Below are positions 32,291-42,400 of a stretch of 64,000 nucleotides of DNA, one piece after another. Within the stretch, counting starts at the first letter, position 1. Each line of letters opens with the position of its first letter. This DNA is from JAXMCI01 sp046349435. Lineage in GTDB: Bacteria > Pseudomonadota > Alphaproteobacteria > Dongiales > Dongiaceae. The stretch lies in assembly GCA_046349435.1 (NCBI GenBank), contig JAXMCI010000012.1, positions 62,001-126,000 on the forward strand. The letters are read 5' to 3'. The translations under genes were made by a program, and so were the position numbers. The notes beneath the pieces were generated by a model. That model saw only the letters and a list, made by a program, of their open reading frames with translations. It had not been told where the DNA came from and did not search any database.

Positions 32291-33178
32291 ATGGCCAGGC
32301 CGCTGCCGCCGCTCACCCAGCTGCGCGCCTTCGAGGTGGCGGCGCGCCACCTCAGCTTCAGCAAGGCCGCGCTCGAGCTCTGCGTCACGCCGGCCGCGGT
32401 CAGCCACCATATCCGCTCGCTGGAGGACTATCTCGGCTGCCGGCTGTTCCAGCGGCTGACCCGCAGCCTGGCGCTGACGCCGGACGGCGAGGCGCTGCTG
32501 CCCGTGGTGCGGGACTCCTTCGGCAGCATCGCGCTCGAGATCGGGCGGCTGCAGGCCGACTCGGCGCGCCAGCATCTCGCGGTGCGGATGCCGCCCTTCC
32601 TCTCGGCGCGCTGGCTGACGCCGCGCCTCACCGGCTTCGTCGACCGCTACCCCGGCATCGAGCTGTCGCTCGAGCACGCCACCATGCCGGTCGACTTCGA
32701 GAACGATCACGTCGACATCGCCGTGCAGTGGACCCTGCCCTGCGGCGGCGACATCGCCGCCGAGCCGCTGATCGCGACCCGCCGCATCCCGAGCTGCCAT
32801 CCGTCGCTGCTCGCCGCCGCCGGCAGCCCGGCCGCCGGGATCGAGCGCTTCAACCTGCTGCACGAGTTCTCCTATGCCGACTGGGAGCAGTGGTACGAGA
32901 TGCACGGGCTCGATCCCGCGGCCGCCCGGCGCGGCTTCGTCTTCGACAACTACGAGGTGCTGCTGCGGGCGACGGTGGCGGGCCAGGGCATCGCGCTGCT
33001 GATGGACTCGCCCTGGGGCGCCGACTGGGAGAGGGACGCGCTGCGGCGGCCCTTCGGCGACCGTGGCCCGGACTTCGCCTACTACGTGCTCTACCCGCGC
33101 GACGCGCTGCGCCGCCCGCTGGTGAGCGCCTTCCGGGAATGGCTGTTCGAGCAGGTGCGCGGCTCCCCCGCTCAGTGA
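32291..33178 (+). CDS. LysR-family regulator (GcvA-like), second copy
   Basis: A 295-residue LysR regulator similar to the one at 28741-29631. The DNA-binding region is LRAFEVAARHLSFSKAALEL and PAAVSHHIRSLEDY. The effector domain has MPPFLSARWLTPRLTGF and LHEFSYADWEQWY. It is divergent from the MaoC gene (105-nt gap) and its stop overlaps the stop of the FAD oxidoreductase at 33172-34482 by 7 nt, tail to tail. It could regulate MaoC or the BadI-like/CaiB unit together with its paralogue. GAGGAGG stands before ATG 32291. Confidence 0.88.
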   Translation: MARPLPPLTQLRAFEVAARHLSFSKAALELCVTPAAVSHHIRSLEDYLGCRLFQRLTRSLALTPDGEALLPVVRDSFGSIALEIGRLQADSARQHLAVRMPPFLSARWLTPRLTGFVDRYPGIELSLEHATMPVDFENDHVDIAVQWTLPCGGDIAAEPLIATRRIPSCHPSLLAAAGSPAAGIERFNLLHEFSYADWEQWYEMHGLDPAAARRGFVFDNYEVLLRATVAGQGIALLMDSPWGADWERDALRRPFGDRGPDFAYYVLYPRDALRRPLVSAFREWLFEQVRGSPAQ

Positions 33179-34482
33179 GGTCCCCGGCCGGCCTGCAGCC
33201 GGTCGCGCAGCGCATACCAGCGCACGGCTGCGCCGATCATCCGGCGCTTCAGGCCGTGGAAGCGGAAGGGCGGCGGCAGGGCGCCCGCCAGGGGCCCGAA
33301 GGGAGCGAGATCCTCGCCCAGCACGGCGGCCGAGAGCACGCGGCCCAGCACGTGGGAGAGCACGACGCCGCGCCCGCCATAGCCGAAGGCGACGTGCAGG
33401 CCGGGCTCGAGCGCGGCGACGTGGGGCAGGTTGTCCGGCGACAGCCCGACCAGCCCCGACCAGCGATGGGTGACCGGCGTGTCGCCGAGCACCGGGAAGA
33501 GCTGGCGCATGCGGCCCTCGAGGATCTCGAACACCCTGGCCTCGTCCTCGCGCGACGTCACCTTGCCGCGGCCGCCGAACAGCAGCCGCCCGTCCGGCAG
33601 CATCGGGAAGTAGTTGAGCAGCGCGAAGCTGTCGGCGACGACGTGCCGGCCCGGGTCGATCCGGCGTCGCGCCTCCGCGGACAGGGGCGCGGTGGTGATC
33701 AGCGCCGAGGCGACGGTGATGAAGTGCCGGCGGAAGCGTGCCAGCCCGAGCTCCGGGCCGAGATAGGAGTCGGTGGCCAGGATCACCTGCCTGGCGCGCA
33801 CCCGCGCGCCGGGCGCGGTATCGACCGTGAACGCGCCGCGGCGTCCGGCGATGCCGGTCGCCGGCGTCCGGGCGTGGATGCGCACGCCCCGCCCGGCGAG
33901 GCCGCCGGCATAGCCCCGGGCGTAGCGCAGCGGGTGGACCCGGGCGCCGCGCATGTCGAGATAGGCGCCGTGATAGAGGTCGAGGCCGAGGCGCTCGACG
34001 CTCTCGGCGCGGCTCAGCAGCCGCGGCACGGGATCGCCGATGCGCTGCAGCCAGGCGACGTCGTCCGCGAGGGTCTTCAGTGCCGCCGGCGAATGCGCCG
34101 CCGTGACCTGGCCGCACTCGGCGTGCTCGCAGTCGATGGCGAAGCGGGCGACGTTCTCCTTGATCGCCGCCACGCCGTCATGCAGCAGGCGGTGCAGGCG
34201 GCGCGCCGTCTCGGCGCCATAGGCGGCCTCCAGCGCGCAGAAGCTCATCTTGTAGCGCGGGGTGACGGAGCCGCCGTTGCGCCCGCTGGCGCCCCAGCCG
34301 ATCTCGCGGGCCTCGAGCAGCAGCACGTCGGCGCCGCGGGCGGCGAGCGCGTCGGCGGCGGCGAGCGCCGTGTAGCCGCCGCCGATGATCGCCACCTCGC
34401 AATCGGCATCGGCGGCAAGCGGCGGATGGGACGGCGCCTGGCCCCCGGTCGCCGCCCAGTAGCTGCCCATGCCGGGGGTCAT
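33172..34482 (-). CDS. FAD-dependent amine oxidoreductase (DAO family, PuuB-like)
   Basis: A 436-residue DAO-family flavoenzyme. The FAD fold is AIIGGGYTALAAADALAARG near residues 30-50, and LLEAREIGWGASGRNGGSV matches the RNGG motif of gamma-glutamylputrescine oxidases. The C-terminus contains HRWSGLVGLSPDNLPHVA and AFGYGGRGVVLS, the usual FAD-closing motif. Substrates in the family are amines such as gamma-glutamylputrescine or N-methyl amino acids. It overlaps the CaiD-like gene by 4 nt, so they are coupled, and overlaps the LysR gene tail to tail by 7 nt. The product is cytoplasmic. Confidence 0.86.
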   Translation of the reverse strand: MTPGMGSYWAATGGQAPSHPPLAADADCEVAIIGGGYTALAAADALAARGADVLLLEAREIGWGASGRNGGSVTPRYKMSFCALEAAYGAETARRLHRLLHDGVAAIKENVARFAIDCEHAECGQVTAAHSPAALKTLADDVAWLQRIGDPVPRLLSRAESVERLGLDLYHGAYLDMRGARVHPLRYARGYAGGLAGRGVRIHARTPATGIAGRRGAFTVDTAPGARVRARQVILATDSYLGPELGLARFRRHFITVASALITTAPLSAEARRRIDPGRHVVADSFALLNYFPMLPDGRLLFGGRGKVTSREDEARVFEILEGRMRQLFPVLGDTPVTHRWSGLVGLSPDNLPHVAALEPGLHVAFGYGGRGVVLSHVLGRVLSAAVLGEDLAPFGPLAGALPPPFRFHGLKRRMIGAAVRWYALRDRLQAGRGPH

Positions 34483-35276
34483 CGGCCGAGGAAGCGCGGC
34501 GGCCGCTTCTCGGCGAAGGCGAGCGGCCCCTCCTTGGCGTCCTCCGAGGCCATCGCCCGGTCGTAGAAGCCGAAGCGGCCCTGGCGCAGCAGCCCGAACA
34601 GGCGGCTCTCGTTCTCGTGCTGCCCGTCGACGACGATCTGCTTGACCGCCTGCACGGCGAGCGGCGCCGCCTCGCAGATGCTCTGGGCCATCGCCATCGC
34701 CTCCTCCATCAGCCGGTCCGCCGGGACGACGCGGTTGACCATGCCGAACTGCGCCGCCTCGGCGGCCGACAGGCGGCGGCCGGTGAGCAGCATGTCGAGC
34801 GCGATGTTGCGCGGCAGGCGGCGCGCCAGGCGCTGCACGCCGCCGGCATCGGCCATGACACCGACCTTGACCTCGGGCACGGCGAAGGCGGCATGCTCGG
34901 CCGCGACGATCAGGTCGCAGGCCAGCGCGATCTCGCAGCCGCCGCCGATCGCGAGCCCGTTCACCGCGGCGATCACCGGCTTGTAGAGGCCCGGCAGCTC
35001 GGTGAGGCCGGCGAAGCCGCCCACCCCGAAGGGGCCGCCCGGCGCCTGGTCCGGCAGCTCGCCGCTCTCGGCCCCGCTCTTCAGGTCCCAGCCGGCGGAG
35101 AAGAACTTCTCGCCGGCGCCGCTGACGATCGCCACCAGCAGGGACTCGTCGTCCCGGAAGGCGGCGAAGATCTCGCCCAGCTCGGTGCTGAGCCGGGTGT
35201 CGATGGCATTGGCCTTGGGCCGGTCGATGACCAGCTCGAGCACGCGCCCCTGCCGCCGCTGCCGCACGAACTCCAT
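34479..35276 (-). CDS. CaiD-like enoyl-CoA (crotonobetainyl-CoA) hydratase
   Basis: A 265-residue crotonase-family hydratase close to CaiD. DRPKANAIDTRLS, GEKFFSAGWDLKSG, VNGLAIGGGCEIALACD, VPEVKVGVMADAGGV and the ending EGPLAFAEKRPP all have near counterparts in CaiD. Both catalytic Glu residues (in GGCEIAL and VPEVK) are kept, so hydratase activity is expected. CaiD hydrates crotonobetainyl-CoA to carnitinyl-CoA. The start ATG 35276 has GGAGGAG upstream; the frame is open to 35333. Carnitine or a similar quaternary-amine role is possible since DAO-type enzymes and a betainyl-CoA-like thioesterase are in the window, but the other cai genes are missing. Confidence 0.86.
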   Translation of the reverse strand: MEFVRQRRQGRVLELVIDRPKANAIDTRLSTELGEIFAAFRDDESLLVAIVSGAGEKFFSAGWDLKSGAESGELPDQAPGGPFGVGGFAGLTELPGLYKPVIAAVNGLAIGGGCEIALACDLIVAAEHAAFAVPEVKVGVMADAGGVQRLARRLPRNIALDMLLTGRRLSAAEAAQFGMVNRVVPADRLMEEAMAMAQSICEAAPLAVQAVKQIVVDGQHENESRLFGLLRQGRFGFYDRAMASEDAKEGPLAFAEKRPPRFLGR

Positions 35277-35383
35277 CGCCTGCCTCCTCCCGGCCCCTGC
35301 ATGACAGGCTACAAGCGGCGGGACCGCTGACAAGCTACGCTTATTCGGTCACCGACAACTTTAATTTGCCGCGTCCTCGCGGC

Positions 35384-36292
35384 TCATCGGCCGTCCTTCG
35401 ACCCCGGCTCGGTGATCGCCTCCACGGCGTCGATCATGTGCGGCAGGAACTGGTCGCCATGGCCGCGGACCACGGCGGCCTGGAAGAGCTGGGCGATGGC
35501 GGCGCCGACGAAGCCGGCGGTGGGCACGCCCTCCATCATGTGGGCGAAGTAGCGCAGGTCCTTGGCGGCGTTGCTGATCGAGAACTTCGCCGCGCTGTCG
35601 TCGCCCTCGAGGTAGTACTTGGCGAAGCGCCGGATCATCACGCTGTCGCCGCCGCCGCTGGTGACGATGTCGGTCAGCGCCTTGAGGTCGACGCCGGCCC
35701 GCCGGGCGGCGACCACCGCCTCGGCGACGGTGGCGGCGTTGGCCATCACCAGGAAGTTGTTGATCAGCTTCAGCCGGTGGCCGGCGCCGACCGGGCCGGC
35801 ATGGACGATGACCTCGGCGAAGGTCTCCAGCACCGGCCGGATCTCGGCCAGCGTCGCCGGGTCGCCGCCGGTCATCATGCCGAGCCGGCCTTCCTCGGCC
35901 TCCTTGGGCGTGCGCAGCAGCGGCGCGTCGACGAAGCGGCCGCCGCGCGCCTCGACCGCGGCGGCGATCCTCAGGGTCGATTGCGGCTCGGCGGTCGAGC
36001 AGTCGGCGACGATGGCGCCGGGCTGCAGCCCCTCGAGCAGCCCGCCCGGGCCGAGCACCACCGCCTCGACCTGCGGCGAGCCGGTGACGCAGACGAAGAC
36101 CAGGTCCGAGCGCCGCGCGAGCTCCGCCGCGTTCTTCGCCTCGACCGCGCCGCGGCCGACCAGGTCCTCGACCGGCTGGCGGTTGCGATGGCCGAGGATG
36201 GTCAGGGCGTAGCCCTTGGCGAGCATGTTCTTGGCCATGCCGTGGCCCATCATGCCGACGCCGACGAAGCCGATGCGCTTCTTCTCAGCCAC
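35384..36292 (-). CDS. Beta-hydroxyacid dehydrogenase (3-hydroxyisobutyrate dehydrogenase family)
   Basis: A 302-residue NAD(P)-dependent enzyme. GFVGVGMMGHGMAKNM (8-23) is the Rossmann motif and Lys175 in GAGHRLKLINNF is the catalytic lysine of the family. The substrate-binding signature that normally reads DAPVSGG is DAPLLRTPKEAEEG (122-135), so the substrate differs from that of true 3-hydroxyisobutyrate dehydrogenase. It would oxidise a beta-hydroxyacid or reduce a tartronate- or succinate-type semialdehyde. It is on the same strand as the CaiD-like gene, 107 nt after it in sequence, with a relatively AT-rich gap between them, and is divergent from the FAD enzyme at 36445. Confidence 0.87.
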   Translation of the reverse strand: MAEKKRIGFVGVGMMGHGMAKNMLAKGYALTILGHRNRQPVEDLVGRGAVEAKNAAELARRSDLVFVCVTGSPQVEAVVLGPGGLLEGLQPGAIVADCSTAEPQSTLRIAAAVEARGGRFVDAPLLRTPKEAEEGRLGMMTGGDPATLAEIRPVLETFAEVIVHAGPVGAGHRLKLINNFLVMANAATVAEAVVAARRAGVDLKALTDIVTSGGGDSVMIRRFAKYYLEGDDSAAKFSISNAAKDLRYFAHMMEGVPTAGFVGAAIAQLFQAAVVRGHGDQFLPHMIDAVEAITEPGSKDGR

Positions 36293-36444
36293 CGCTGCTC
36301 TCCTGGAAATCCGTCGCGATGGCGCGAGAGTACCGGCCGGCGCCGGCCGCGGTAAAGCGGAGCCGCGCCGAGCGCCTTTGATCTTCGCCGCGGATTGTGC
36401 CGAGATCGGCCCGGCCGCGGCAGGGGCCGCAGCCGGGAGGCGCC

Positions 36445-37599
36445 ATGGCAGCCACGCCGCACGTCGTCGTCATCGGGGCGGGAACGCTCGGGCTCTCGAC
36501 CGCCGCCAGCCTGGTCGAGCGCGGCGCGCGCGTCACCGTGCTCGAGGCCCGCGCGATCGCCGCCGGCTCGAGCGGCCGCTCCGTCGGGGTGGTCGGCACC
36601 CAGCTCACCGACCCCTTCCAGATCATGCTGCGCCGCCACGCGCTGCGGCAGTTCCGCCGCTGGGAGGGCCTCGGGCTGCGCTTCGAGCGCATCGGCTATC
36701 TCAGGCTGGCCCGCACCGCGGCGCAGATGGCGCTCTTCGAGCGCTCGGTCGCGCTGCAGGCCGAGGCCGGGTTCCGCGCCCGGCTCTACCCCGTCGGCCG
36801 GCTCCGCGAGCTGGTGCCGCATCTCGACCCGGCCGGGCTGGCCGGCGGCATCTTCGGGCCGGACGACGGCTTCATCGACCCGCCCGAGCTCTGCGCCCTG
36901 CTGGCCGGGCTGGTGCGCGAGGCGGGCGGCGCGGTGCACCAGGCCTGCGCGCTCGCCGGCGCGGCCCGCGTCCCCGGCGGCTACCGCCTGGAAACCGGCC
37001 GCGGCCCGGTCGCGTGCGACGCCGTGGTGAACGCGGCCGGGGCCTGGGCGCCGCAGGTCGCCGCGCTGCTCGGCCAGGCCCTGCATCTCCGCCCGGAGCG
37101 CCACGAGGCGGTCGCGGTCCTGCTCGACCGCCCGCTCGACTACGTCATGCCGATGGTCATGGACCTGGTGAACGGCGAGGGCACCGGCCTCAACTTCCGC
37201 CACGACCGCCCGGGCGCGCTGATCGCCGAGATCCACAAGGCCGACACGGCCCGGCCCGCCGATCCCGACTCCTACGACGAGCACTGCGCGGAGGCGTCGA
37301 AGGTCCGGCTGGCCGAGCTGCTGCTCGAGCGGGTGCCCGGCCTGCCCGGCGCGCGGCTCGGCCGCGGCTGGGCCGGGCTCTATCCCGAGACCGCCGACCA
37401 CCGGCCCTTCGTCGGCCCGCTCGACCCGGCCGAGCCGGCGCTGGTCACCGCCGCCGGGGCCGGCGGCTACGGCATCCAGCTGGCGCCGGTGATCGGCCAG
37501 GTCGCCGCCGACTGGGTGGTGCATGGCGCGCCGGTCTCGGCGCCGGGGACCGAAGCGCTGCTGCCGACGGCGGCGCGCAACCTGCCGATGGCCGAGTGA
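36445..37599 (+). CDS. FAD-dependent oxidoreductase (sarcosine-oxidase beta/DAO family)
   Basis: A 384-residue DAO-family flavoenzyme. The dinucleotide fold is VVVIGAGTLGLSTAASLVE (7-25), followed by AIAAGSSGRSVGVVG. The C-terminal FAD contact is AGAGGYGIQLAPVIG. The length is close to monomeric sarcosine oxidases and the beta subunit of the heterotetrameric enzyme; no alpha, gamma or delta subunit genes are near. The conserved Cys that carries covalent FAD in monomeric sarcosine oxidase is not evident at the C-terminus. GGGAGG lies 4 nt before ATG 36445. It is 14 nt from the hydratase-like gene and is probably cotranscribed with it. Substrate unknown. Confidence 0.85.
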   Translation: MAATPHVVVIGAGTLGLSTAASLVERGARVTVLEARAIAAGSSGRSVGVVGTQLTDPFQIMLRRHALRQFRRWEGLGLRFERIGYLRLARTAAQMALFERSVALQAEAGFRARLYPVGRLRELVPHLDPAGLAGGIFGPDDGFIDPPELCALLAGLVREAGGAVHQACALAGAARVPGGYRLETGRGPVACDAVVNAAGAWAPQVAALLGQALHLRPERHEAVAVLLDRPLDYVMPMVMDLVNGEGTGLNFRHDRPGALIAEIHKADTARPADPDSYDEHCAEASKVRLAELLLERVPGLPGARLGRGWAGLYPETADHRPFVGPLDPAEPALVTAAGAGGYGIQLAPVIGQVAADWVVHGAPVSAPGTEALLPTAARNLPMAE

Positions 37600-37613
37600 C
37601 GGGAGCAGCCGCG

Positions 37614-38354
37614 ATGTCCGAGATTCTCCTGACCGAGCGTCGCGACGACGCAGTCGCGATCCTCACCCTCAACCGCCCGGAGCGGGGCAACGCGCTGAGC
37701 CCGGCGCTGGTCGAGGCGCTGGGCGCGGCGCTCGCCGTGGCGGCCTCCGACGGCACGCGACTGCTGGTGCTGCGCGGCAACGGCCGGCATTTCTGCACCG
37801 GCTTCGACCTCACCGACCTGGAGGCGCAGAGCGACGGCGACCTGGTGCTGCGCATCCTGCGGGTCGAGCGGCTGCTGCAGGCGATCTTCCACGCGCCGTT
37901 CCACACCATGGCCCTCGCGCATGGCCGGGTCACCGGCGCCGGCGCCGAGATGCTCTGCGCCTGCGACACCCGGATCGGCGCGCCCGGCGTGCGCTTCGCC
38001 ATGCCCGGGCCGCAGTTCGGGGTGGCGCTCGGCACGCGCCGGCTGGCGCACCGCATCGGCGCGGAGAAGGCGGCGGCGCTGCTGCTGCAGGGGCACGGCC
38101 TCGAGGAGGGCGAGGCGCTCGCCCACGGCCTGCTCTCCGCCGTCGCCGAGCCGGAGACCTGGCCGTCGCGGATGGCCGAGCTCGGCGCGGCGCTCGGCCG
38201 GGTCGCGGCCGACACCGCCGCGCGGCTGCGCGCCGTGCTGAAGCCCGATACCCGGGCGGCCGACCTGGCGACCCTGGTGGAGAGCGTGATCGAGCCCGGC
38301 CTGCGCGAGCGCATCGCGCGCTATCGCGACGGGCTGAAGGCGACGGCCCGGTAG
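37614..38354 (+). CDS. Enoyl-CoA hydratase/isomerase family protein
   Basis: A 246-residue crotonase-fold protein. LNRPERGNALSPALVEAL, GNGRHFCTGFDLTD (oxyanion loop) and GRVTGAGAEMLCACDTRI are family markers. The first catalytic Glu is kept in GAEML, but the second, usually in a PE motif, falls in MPGPQFGVALGTR where Gly stands in its place. It may therefore be an isomerase or hydrolase and not a classic hydratase. It follows the FAD oxidoreductase by 14 nt on the same strand and converges 28 nt later with an unknown protein. Its role with the flavoenzyme is not clear. Confidence 0.85.
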   Translation: MSEILLTERRDDAVAILTLNRPERGNALSPALVEALGAALAVAASDGTRLLVLRGNGRHFCTGFDLTDLEAQSDGDLVLRILRVERLLQAIFHAPFHTMALAHGRVTGAGAEMLCACDTRIGAPGVRFAMPGPQFGVALGTRRLAHRIGAEKAAALLLQGHGLEEGEALAHGLLSAVAEPETWPSRMAELGAALGRVAADTAARLRAVLKPDTRAADLATLVESVIEPGLRERIARYRDGLKATAR

Positions 38355-38382
38355 CGGGTCTGGCCCGGCAGATGCGCTCGGC

Positions 38383-39201
38383 TCATCGACGGGGGAGCAA
38401 GCCGCGACGACCCGGCGCATCCGCCGCGGCTCGCGCGGCCGCGATGTCGGCCGCGGTGGGATGGGCCGGATCGATCGGCGCCGGCACCGCGCCGGACAGC
38501 AGGTCGACGGCGGGCAGCCAGCGCAGCCCGGGATCGCTCAGCAGGACATCGTCGGCCGTCAGCAGGCGGGCGATCTCGGGCAGCACCGTGCCCGGGATCG
38601 CGACCACCTCGCGCAGTGCGCCGCTGTCCGGGGGCAGCCGGCGGCCGGGTTGCCCGGGTCCCTCCCGGCCGTGCCACGCGGTGACATGCCCCGCCGCGCC
38701 GAGGACGCGCCGGAAGCGCGCCGCCGGCCTGTCCGGGTCGCGCCGGATGCGGATCTCGAGCAGCGGCGGCTGGCCCGCCATCGGGTCCGCGGCATCCCAG
38801 ATCGCCAGCGAGAGCGCGTAGATCGGGCATTCCAGGGCGGCCAGATCCTCCGGCCGACGTGCGGTGCCGAGGGCGGCGGCGCCGAAGGGCCGCTCGATGG
38901 CGATCAGCGCCGGCGCAGGCTGGCCGGGGCCCTCGCTGGCCGCATCGATGCGGATCGCACGGCAGGGCAGGCCGGCATAGTGGCGGGCGCCGGCGGCGGA
39001 GGGCCGGCCGGTCCGGCCGACCCAGGCGGCCGCCAGCAGGAGAGTCGCGGCATCCCCGGTGCCGAGCGTCATCCAGCGGGCCCGCCAGCCGACGGGAAGG
39101 AGGCCCTCGCGGCCGAGCAGCGCCGCCGTCCGGCCGACGATCCGCCGGGGGATCCCCAGCAGGTCGGCATAGAGGTCGACCAGCTGGCTGAGGTTCGCCA
39201 T
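38383..39201 (-). CDS. Hypothetical protein with possible N-terminal winged helix
   Basis: A 272-residue protein I do not recognise. The first 60 residues (NLSQLVDLYADLLGIPRRIV, then TAALLGREGLLPVG) look like a small winged-helix domain with a hinge, and a Gly/Ala-rich central part follows. No signal peptide or membrane helix is seen. I chose ATG 39201, where the protein-like pattern begins; the frame stays open to 39357. It is divergent from the large surface protein at 39488, with 286 nt between them. The protein-like composition and codon bias favour a real gene, but there is no clue to function from neighbours. Confidence 0.6.
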   Translation of the reverse strand: MANLSQLVDLYADLLGIPRRIVGRTAALLGREGLLPVGWRARWMTLGTGDAATLLLAAAWVGRTGRPSAAGARHYAGLPCRAIRIDAASEGPGQPAPALIAIERPFGAAALGTARRPEDLAALECPIYALSLAIWDAADPMAGQPPLLEIRIRRDPDRPAARFRRVLGAAGHVTAWHGREGPGQPGRRLPPDSGALREVVAIPGTVLPEIARLLTADDVLLSDPGLRWLPAVDLLSGAVPAPIDPAHPTAADIAAARAAADAPGRRGLLPRR

Positions 39202-39487
39202 GGCTCGAGTCCCTCGGTTCTTGCGGGCGCGAGAGCCGGCGCCCATGGCGACCCCACCATCCGGCCGAGCGGCGATCAAACGAGAAAATCTGCGTCGCGC
39301 CCGTAGATATTCTTCTCGATGGCGCGCGGCGCGCGTGTCCGCCGCGGGGCGCCTCACACGGGCACGCTTTGAACTGCACGGGGCTGCTCAGCGCCGCCGC
39401 GGCGGTGCTTCGCCTTGCCTGCGGCGATCTGCTACGCTTGCTCCCGGCGGCGCAGCGGGGCGGGCGGCCGGAGGCAGGGGGATCCGA
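39202..39487. other. Divergent promoter region before the surface protein
   Basis: This 286-nt gap separates two divergent genes. The part near 39276-39320 is relatively AT-rich (AAACGAGAAAATCTG and TAGATATTCTTCTCGA) and may hold promoters. No gene is evident. Confidence 0.5.
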
Positions 39488-42400
39488 ATGGGCTGGATTG
39501 ACGATGGTCTCAGGTCGCGCCTTCTGATCGGCGTGGCGTCCGTGGCGCTTGCGGTGCCGGTGTCCGACCGGGCGACGGCGCAGGAGGCGAAGTGGCAGCC
39601 CTGGATCGAGGTCGGGGGCGCGGTCGGCAGCGACCACAGCTTCGGCGACGTCGACATGTTCATCCCGGTCTGGCAGGACCAGACCTCGCTGCTGTTCGGC
39701 GATTTGCGCGGCACCTTCACGACCTCGCCGACCCAGGAGGGCAATTTCGGCCTGGGCTACCGCACCCAGATCGACCCGGGCTGGATCCTCGGCGGCTACG
39801 GCTTCATCGACATCCAGAACAGCGAGAACGACAACCTCTTCTACCAGGGCTCGGTCGGCGCCGAGCTGCTGTCGGTCGACTGGGACCTGCGGCTCAACGG
39901 CTATTTCCCGTTCAATTCCGGCGGGAAGAGCACCGGCAGCAACAACGGCCACCTGGAGATCAGCGGCACCAACATCGGCATCACGCACGACATGGAGAAG
40001 CCGCTGTTCGGCTTCGACGGCGAGGTCGGCTGGCGGCTGCCGATCTTCCCGGCCGAGGGCGACCTCGACGTGCGGGCCTTCGTCGGCGGCTACTACTTCG
40101 CCAATTCCGACGTCGAGACCGTCGCCGGGCCGCGCGGGCGGCTCGAGGTGCGGCTTTACGACCTCGATTTCCTGGGCGTGCAGTCGCGGCTGACCTTCGA
40201 CGGCGAGGTGCAGTGGGACAGCCCGCGGGGGACCCAGGGCTTCGGCGGGCTGGAGCTGCGCATCCCGCTGGGCGTCGTCACCGGCGCGCCCGGCCCGAAG
40301 CTGTCGCCACTCGACCGGCGGATGGTCGACCGGGTGCAGCGCGACGTCGACATCGTCACCCAGGAGTACCAGAGCGACCCCAACGACGTGATCGTCGACG
40401 GGCTGACGGTGAAGACCCACACCATCGTGTTCGCCGAGGAAGGCGGCACCGGCAACGGCACCAAGGGCAACCCGACCAGCCTGGAGAACGCGCCGGCGCT
40501 GGCCGCCGCCAAGGGCCAGAACGCGATCATCGTGGTGCGAGGCGACGCCGGGCCGATCGACCTGTCGGGCCAGCCGCTGCAGCTCGAGAACGGCCAGGCG
40601 CTGCTCGGCGGCGGCTCGACCGTGCGGCTGACCGACGCCGAGGATTCGGACATCCGCACCGGCTTCCACGCCCCGGGCGCCCGGCCGACGGTGATCGGCA
40701 GCACCAGCAGCGCCAACCTGATCCAGATGTACTCGGGCGGGCAGAACCGGGTGACGGGGCTGGACCTGGAGGGCAGCTTCGCCAACGCGATCTTCGGCTC
40801 GAACATGCAGCGGGCCATCGTCACCGACAACTTCATCGACCCGCCGGCGAGCAACGGCATCCTGCTGCACAACAGCGGCGCGGCGATCCCGACCAGCCAG
40901 TTCGCCTACATCGCGCGCAACTCGGTCGACGGCGCCGGCTCGGCCGGCATCGCCGTCAAGTCCTACCTCTCCGACGCGCTCGCCCACACCCAGACGATCG
41001 TCATCGCGGACAACATCGTCGCCGGCGTTGCCGACGGGCTGCAGCTGGGGACCTTCGCCTCCGGGCTGGCCGGGCTGAGCCAGACCGTGCTGATCGCCGG
41101 CAACAGCCTGTCGGGGATCGGCCGGGACGCCATCCAGCTGCGCGAGATCCTGCAGGGGGTGGACGCGGCCCAGAGCCTGTCGATCTACGGCAACGTGATC
41201 GCCGATGCCGGGCGCGACGGCATCCAGCTGCTCCTCGCCGACGGCCGGGCCGATGATGCGGCGCTGAGCGCCGCGATTGGCGGCAATGCGATCGCCTCGG
41301 CGGGGCGCAGCGGCATCTATGTCAGCGCGGCGCTCAGTGACCTCGCCGGAGCGACGGCGGGCCTCGCGATCGACGGCAACACGGTCGGCACCGCCGGCAT
41401 CAACGGCATCAACGTCGTCCTGGCGGCCACCTCGCTCGGCAGCCTGGATCAGCGCTTCGCCATCGACGGCAACGGCGTCGGCAGCGCCGGGCTGTTCGGC
41501 GTCGACACCAGGCTGCTGGTGCAGGATGTCGGCGGCCCGGTCGACCTCGATCTCGCGTTCGACGGCAACACCATCGGCGATGGTGCCGCCGCCGGCCTCT
41601 TCGTGAATCCCGCCTTCTTCAACATCGGCAGCCTGACCCAGGCGGTCACCTTCGCCAGCAACACGGTGGGCCGCGCGGGCACCGGCATCGAGCTCAACGA
41701 GATCGCGGACAACGTGACGGGCGCAGTTGCCTCGACGCTGCTGTTCGAGGGCAACACCGTGACTTCCGGGACCGGCGCAGGCATCGTTCTGAACTTCAAC
41801 GTCGCTGGCCTGGGGAGCCTGGCCCAGAGCGCCGCCGTGATCGGCAACAGCATCGGCTCTGTGGCCGGGAGCGGCATCTCCGTCCTCGAGACCGTGGGTG
41901 CTGTCGGCCCGACCAGCCTCGCCGAGACGGTCGCCGGCAACAGCGTCGCCGCGGCCGGGAACAGCGGCATCTACCTCAGGATCCTCCCCGGCACCATCGG
42001 CAGCTTCGCCCAGAGCACCGCGGTCACCGACAACGAGGTGGGGACCGCCGGCCGCGACGGGATCCGGGTGCTGCAGTCGCTCGACGGGGTGACGGTGGCG
42101 AGCTCCAGCCTCGCGCTGTCCGGCAACAGCGTGACCTCCGCGGCCGCCGCCGGCATCTACCTGAGCCAGGCGGTCGCAAGCGCCAGCCTCGGACAGAGCC
42201 TGAGCATCGCCGGCAACACCGTCTCCGCCGCCGGCACGAACGGGATCGCCAGCCTGCTCTATGGCGGGAGCGGCGCGGCCGTCACCCAGACCGGCACCAT
42301 CTCGGGTAACGGCGTGCAGCACGCGACGCTCAACGGGCTCGACATCGCCGCCGGCGGCAGCGGCACCGTCGGGATCAGCCTCGGCCTCTCCGGCAACACG

